Below are positions 6,850-10,000 of a stretch of 10,000 nucleotides of DNA, piece by piece. Source of the stretch: JBMYQA01 sp049600855 (GTDB lineage Bacteria > Bacteroidota > Bacteroidia > Cytophagales > Flammeovirgaceae); the NCBI GenBank assembly GCA_049600855.1, contig JBMYQA010000234.1, positions 1 to 10,000 of the forward strand, read 5' to 3'. Numbering within the stretch: the stretch's first letter is position 1; every line of letters starts with the position of its first letter. Position numbers and translations under genes: made by a program. Under the pieces are notes generated by a model. The model did no database searches. It was not told the origin of the DNA and saw nothing but the letters and a program-made list of their open reading frames with translations.

Positions 6850-7185
6850 TCAATTTAAAAATGTAATGGGCAGTTCTTGCTGATTGTTCGATAAAAAGAT
6901 GTTTCGAATGGCCATTTGACCTATCACTTTGTGGGGGACTAAAATGACTAATCCTTGTAACCCACTTTGTTTCAATTGAGGTACCCAACCCGTAATGGCA
7001 CCATTTTGTACCTTAACAGGAAGGTAGTTCCTTAACTCCCTAAAATTTAGAGATAACGATTTGATTTGACGACGCTTAACTAATGATAGCAACTCAGGAA
7101 TAACATCATTAAGATTGTTTTCCTCCATGTGCCGTCCCCAAATTACCTCAATTAATGTTTCTTGATCTTGCGCATGCATAATCAT
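6850..7185 (-). CDS. Short STAS/SEC14-like (SpoIIAA-like) protein
   Basis: This 111-residue protein is a shorter relative of the 198-residue protein at 7922-8518. The match is clearest in the second half: GWVPQLKQSGLQGLVILVPHKVIGQMAIRNIF here against EWFPRVLKDHNVKRIGIVIPSKVMAQIVVKAIF there. Both fit the STAS/SEC14-like (SpoIIAA-like) alpha/beta fold common in Bacteroidota, with the PR/PQ turn followed by a hydrophobic strand. This copy ends soon after that strand and lacks both the last helix and the acidic tail of the larger one. It may start at the ATG at 7183-7185 or at the next ATG six bases on. Its stop is five bases before the second heme oxygenase. It is probably a small soluble protein-interaction module; the partner is unknown. 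Confidence 0.7.
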   Translation of the reverse strand: MIMHAQDQETLIEVIWGRHMEENNLNDVIPELLSLVKRRQIKSLSLNFRELRNYLPVKVQNGAITGWVPQLKQSGLQGLVILVPHKVIGQMAIRNIFLSNNQQELPITFLN

Positions 7186-7226
7186 AATTGATTAAACTAA
7201 AAAACAACTGTATTTATTTCGAATGC

Positions 7227-7245
7227 GTTAGCCTCGTAAGCTAAC
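7227..7245 (-). other. Intercistronic hairpin inside the operon
   Basis: GTTAGC and GCTAAC pair over 6 bp around a 7-base loop, in the 69-bp gap between the first heme oxygenase and the second STAS-like gene. There is no T tract on the minus strand, so it is more likely an mRNA processing or stability element than a terminator, if it is functional at all. Confidence 0.3.
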
Positions 7246-7254
7246 TGATAACAA

Positions 7255-7857
7255 CTAATGCGGTCTGATTGATGGAAGCGCCTTCTTTAAGCAATTATAA
7301 AAGATAAACGTCTCTCTCGCTTTTGTAATTACCTCTCTTTGAGTCACTTCGACTTCATTTAAGAATTCAATAAATTGCTTCCACATGCTGGAGAGTTGCT
7401 TGCCGTAGCAACCGTAAAAAGAAATGCTTACGCTTTGCTGCATCACCCAATCTATTTTTAGGAGATTCTTTTTGATAACTGCTCCGCCAATAGCCGTTCC
7501 TTCTGATACATATAATGCGCCAAGTGCTTCTTCTGCCGATTGGATGCTAAAAGGCAACTGATCGACATGCATTACTAGCTTTTCCAGTAACCGCTCTTGG
7601 CCTAATGAACAAAGGTCATTTTTAACGTATTCAGCTTTTTTACGTTGTGACCAATTGATCTGTTCTTTCCATTCATTTGGTAAATGCTCTTCAATACCTC
7701 GCTCAATCGTCCGATGAAATAAATAATTGAGCAATAACCCTTCGATATACTCTTCTTGAGTAAGTTCATGCGTCATGATTTTAGCCGCATACTTACTTTC
7801 TCGAATTTGCATATGATAACTGTGGCAATGTTCTTTTAGTCTATGCATTAAACTCAT
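7255..7857 (-). CDS. Heme oxygenase (biliverdin-forming), first copy
   Basis: This 200-residue protein is paralogous to the heme oxygenase at 6200-6844. The proximal histidine is H15 in SYHMQIRES. The distal helix is GALYVSEGTAIGGAVI (113-128), and the shared FYGCYGK...MWKQF segment lies at 147-162. Identity to the other copy is patchy outside these motifs, so the duplication is old or the two were acquired separately. The start is an ATG at 7855-7857; another ATG three codons on is possible. It lies 64 bp after the large STAS-like gene. By neighbourhood it provides bilin for the phytochrome. It has no fused reductase, so electrons must come from ferredoxin or another donor. A different role, such as iron acquisition, is less likely here because no haem-uptake genes are nearby. 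Confidence 0.9.
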   Translation of the reverse strand: MSLMHRLKEHCHSYHMQIRESKYAAKIMTHELTQEEYIEGLLLNYLFHRTIERGIEEHLPNEWKEQINWSQRKKAEYVKNDLCSLGQERLLEKLVMHVDQLPFSIQSAEEALGALYVSEGTAIGGAVIKKNLLKIDWVMQQSVSISFYGCYGKQLSSMWKQFIEFLNEVEVTQREVITKARETFIFYNCLKKALPSIRPH

Positions 7858-7921
7858 AATCTCTTCAATTTATCGCTTATCAATTCTCGTAAAAGCTGAT
7901 TTAGCCATTTGTAGCACCGAC

Positions 7922-8518
7922 CTAAGCAAAAGGGTCATCGTGTACTACATCGTCTAAGTCATCGTAACTGGTTGAGTTTGATGCTTTATTATCTCCAAGG
8001 TCAACACCACCTAACGATGCAGTTGATGGTTGCTGTTGAACGGCCGTATTCACGGTGCTAGCGCCAGTTTGACGTTCATCTCGATAAGTAAGTGGTATAT
8101 TTGTTTCATTTCCACTTAGCCAATTCGTTAATTGAGAGGTAGAGTCAAAATAGCCGATTTCTATTCCGCTATTTACTAACGATTTCTGCACACCTGAAAA
8201 AATTGCTTTCACTACAATTTGTGCCATTACCTTGCTTGGAATTACTATTCCGATACGTTTTACATTATGATCTTTAAGAACCCTTGGAAACCACTCATTC
8301 ACCGTCCATACCTGTGTTTCTAAATTGATATAGGCAGCTAGGTGTTCATAGTTTAGCACTACAATTGAAGAATTACTGTCCATTAACACGGTAAAGACTT
8401 GTTCTTTCCCTTGCTTAAATTGTTCAGTTGTAGGTGAGCCCGTCCAATCTGAAACTACAGAATGAACTTGCCGATCTAGCTTGATTGTGATATAGGGTTC
8501 GATGAAAACTTCCTCCAT
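7922..8518 (-). CDS. STAS/SEC14-like (SpoIIAA-like) protein with acidic disordered tail
   Basis: This 198-residue protein directly follows the phytochrome gene (33-bp gap). Residues about 1-136 look like a STAS/SEC14-type alpha/beta domain: strands at PYITIKLD and SIVVLNYEHL, the motif QVWTVNEWFPR (69-79), a hydrophobic strand RIGIVIPS, and a final helix ending in WL. Residues 137-198 are low complexity, rich in Ser, Thr, Gln and Asp, ending in DDLDDVVHDDPFA. This tail is probably disordered and may be a docking peptide. No DNA-binding, kinase or membrane part is seen. Related domains occur in partner-switching and lipid-binding proteins, but I cannot identify the conserved phosphorylatable Ser/Thr of classical anti-anti-sigma factors. 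Position suggests it could relay signals from the kinase-less phytochrome; this is inference. The start is an ATG at 8516-8518. Confidence 0.72.
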   Translation of the reverse strand: MEEVFIEPYITIKLDRQVHSVVSDWTGSPTTEQFKQGKEQVFTVLMDSNSSIVVLNYEHLAAYINLETQVWTVNEWFPRVLKDHNVKRIGIVIPSKVMAQIVVKAIFSGVQKSLVNSGIEIGYFDSTSQLTNWLSGNETNIPLTYRDERQTGASTVNTAVQQQPSTASLGGVDLGDNKASNSTSYDDLDDVVHDDPFA

Positions 8519-8551
8519 GGTGAATAATATTTTCAGCGTAAAAAAGTTTAA

Positions 8552-10000
8552 TTACCCTATAAGGGCGTCGCGAAGCTTTTTAGCAGTGCCAACTTCCATG
8601 GGCAACCACGCTTCCGACCGGTTAACCACATTTGCTTTCCAAGACTCAAAAGACTTTCGAGGATTTAATGGAGCATGAATGTATTTTTCATCAAAAATGG
8701 TATTTTTTGACGGATTACCTGCCCAAGTCGCAACAGTCACCTGTTCTGGCCTAAACCACAACAGAAAGTCTTTTCCCGTTGGTGTAATTGGTATAATTAC
8801 TAACCCACTCGCCTTCTCCTTAATTTGCCTTGCAAAACCTGTTTGTGCAGATAAGCCCATTTTATCAAAATAACTCACGAGGTTATTCGTGTAAATCAAG
8901 CCTTTGCTATCTTCTTGAAAAACAAGATTGTAAGTATCGTTTACGAGGTGTTGAATAAGTGTGCGCACTTCGTCATCAGTAGGACCTTGGCCAAATACTT
9001 TTAAGATGTTGTTGTAGTACAACGCCGCACCACTTGCTCTAGCCAACTCTAACACCTCTTTGTGTTTACCTAAAATACCACTCGCTACATTCGGAGCTTG
9101 TTGTACGTTAGCTACTACCTGATCTTTCAAACCAATTAAACGGCTTTCATACAATTCAGGTTGTTCTCTCGACCATAACTCATCTGGAATGACTCCCGCA
9201 ACTTGCTCGCAAATTAAACGGTGAGTATACGATAGCTCGCCTGGTTTTCGTTTATGACAAACAATGAATCCCCATAAGCGGCCATTCATCGTCATGGAAA
9301 ACGTCAGTGATGCCCCTACGCCCATATTGGTTAAGTATTGGATATGGCACTGACGAGTTGCCCGCAGAATCGTATTGGTCATATCTAAGCTCCCTTCGGT
9401 GTTAGAGCCATCTGCTGCCGCAATTTTTACGGGCACATCAAATACATGGGGCATGTATCGGGTAAAGTTGGTACGATACAATTCGCGTACTTTACCTGGC
9501 GTTTCCCAAGCAGGAAATCGCGACCCCAAAAAAGAATTGATATCTGGTACTCTCGACTCTCCAATTACTTTTCCATGATATTGTTCATCAAATACATAAA
9601 ACAATACCCGATCGTAATTGGTGATTTCTCGAATCTCATCTACTGCCGCCTGAATGAGTTCAGGTACAGTTTGTGCCCCTAATATCCGAACAATCGCTTT
9701 CTGAGATTTCTCTTGATAAATGGTTAAGGCATTTTCATTGGGCTGCGATTTTTCTACCTCGATAAATAATACGCCATTTCTTCGGTGTAAAATTAAATCG
9801 ACAGCGCGGCCATTCACTTTCACTTGAATGGGATTAACCATTTTAAAGTTTTGGCTGCCAAGGTTCGCCTTGATTAACTGATAATCTTCAGATGAAAACA
9901 ATGTTGCTAAAGGTTTCCCTAATAAATCTTGGTGGGGTAAACCAAATACTTTCATTGTATTCTCGCTAAGATAAGCGATGCTTTGATCAGATTCTCGCAC
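8552..10000 (-). CDS. Phytochrome photosensory core without kinase domain (5' end outside window)
   Basis: This partial frame of 482 codons is a bilin-binding red/far-red photoreceptor. The first codon in view is an in-frame GTG that is probably internal. In order: the rest of a PAS domain (1-85, with LSENTMKVFGLPHQDLLGKPLATLF), a GAF domain (about 95-270) and a PHY domain (about 280-480). GAF residues include the CHIQYLTNMGVGAS helix with C218 and H219, the Tyr of QYL, and the WGFIVCHK strand. PHY shows LLWFRPE and the tongue motif PRKSF (447-451). The protein ends 13 residues after WLPMEV, where a histidine kinase normally starts, so no output domain is encoded. Two pocket features are odd. 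The usual PASDIP reads PAWETP (Asp to Glu, E166), and a cysteine precedes the pocket histidine, as in plant and Cph1-type phytochromes. The N-terminal PAS cysteine typical of bacteriophytochromes cannot be checked. It is the most upstream operon gene visible here. Confidence 0.93.
   Translation of the reverse strand: MRESDQSIAYLSENTMKVFGLPHQDLLGKPLATLFSSEDYQLIKANLGSQNFKMVNPIQVKVNGRAVDLILHRRNGVLFIEVEKSQPNENALTIYQEKSQKAIVRILGAQTVPELIQAAVDEIREITNYDRVLFYVFDEQYHGKVIGESRVPDINSFLGSRFPAWETPGKVRELYRTNFTRYMPHVFDVPVKIAAADGSNTEGSLDMTNTILRATRQCHIQYLTNMGVGASLTFSMTMNGRLWGFIVCHKRKPGELSYTHRLICEQVAGVIPDELWSREQPELYESRLIGLKDQVVANVQQAPNVASGILGKHKEVLELARASGAALYYNNILKVFGQGPTDDEVRTLIQHLVNDTYNLVFQEDSKGLIYTNNLVSYFDKMGLSAQTGFARQIKEKASGLVIIPITPTGKDFLLWFRPEQVTVATWAGNPSKNTIFDEKYIHAPLNPRKSFESWKANVVNRSEAWLPMEVGTAKKLRDALIG

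Noticed and set aside
6845..6988. Upstream in-frame extension of the second heme oxygenase (48 extra residues)
   Set aside because: It overlaps the STAS-like gene at 6850-7185 in another frame and has no heme oxygenase similarity; the ATG at 6844 fits family length.
9375..9682. Two plus-strand frames inside the phytochrome gene
   Set aside because: They are mirror frames of the conserved GAF domain and resemble no protein family.

Overview
The window looks like a Bacteroidota chromosome, most likely Cytophagales-like. It is AT-rich, its genes mostly lack clear Shine-Dalgarno sites, two candidate TAnnTTTG-type -7 boxes occur upstream of genes, and the SpoIIE-type phosphatase and STAS/SEC14-like proteins have the flavour of that phylum. 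This placement is an inference from style, not from a marker gene. Every gene I can support is on the minus strand, so transcription runs from right (10000) to left (1).

Right half (10000 to about 5645): a compact photoreceptor operon. In transcription order it holds: (1) a phytochrome photosensory core (PAS-GAF-PHY, 5' end outside the window) that stops right after PHY and has no histidine kinase; (2) a STAS/SEC14-like protein with an acidic disordered tail; (3) a heme oxygenase; (4) a second, shorter STAS/SEC14-like protein; (5) a second heme oxygenase; (6) a BLUF blue-light sensor. Gaps are 5 to 69 bp and a rho-independent terminator follows the BLUF gene. The heme oxygenases would make biliverdin, the bilin chromophore or its precursor. 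The STAS-like proteins are the obvious candidates for output partners. The BLUF gene is split by a 10-N assembly gap whose stated length breaks the frame.

Middle (about 5640 to 4709): a decayed fragment that resembles the C-terminal ATPase region of a histidine kinase, then about 600 bp of very AT-rich sequence without a gene.

Left half (4708 to 11): an orphan NarL/LuxR-type response regulator with a strong terminator; a long coiled-coil protein whose C-terminal third aligns by eye with the SpoIIE/PP2C phosphatase fold but has lost nearly all metal-binding aspartates (a pseudophosphatase); two tandem paralogous winged-helix-like proteins; and an intact SpoIIE/RsbU-type phosphatase with a short coiled coil.

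Taken together, the locus combines light input (red/far-red and blue), chromophore synthesis, STAS-like proteins and PP2C-type phosphatase modules. A light-controlled protein-protein or partner-switching pathway is a reasonable hypothesis, but the sequence shows only the parts, not their connection.
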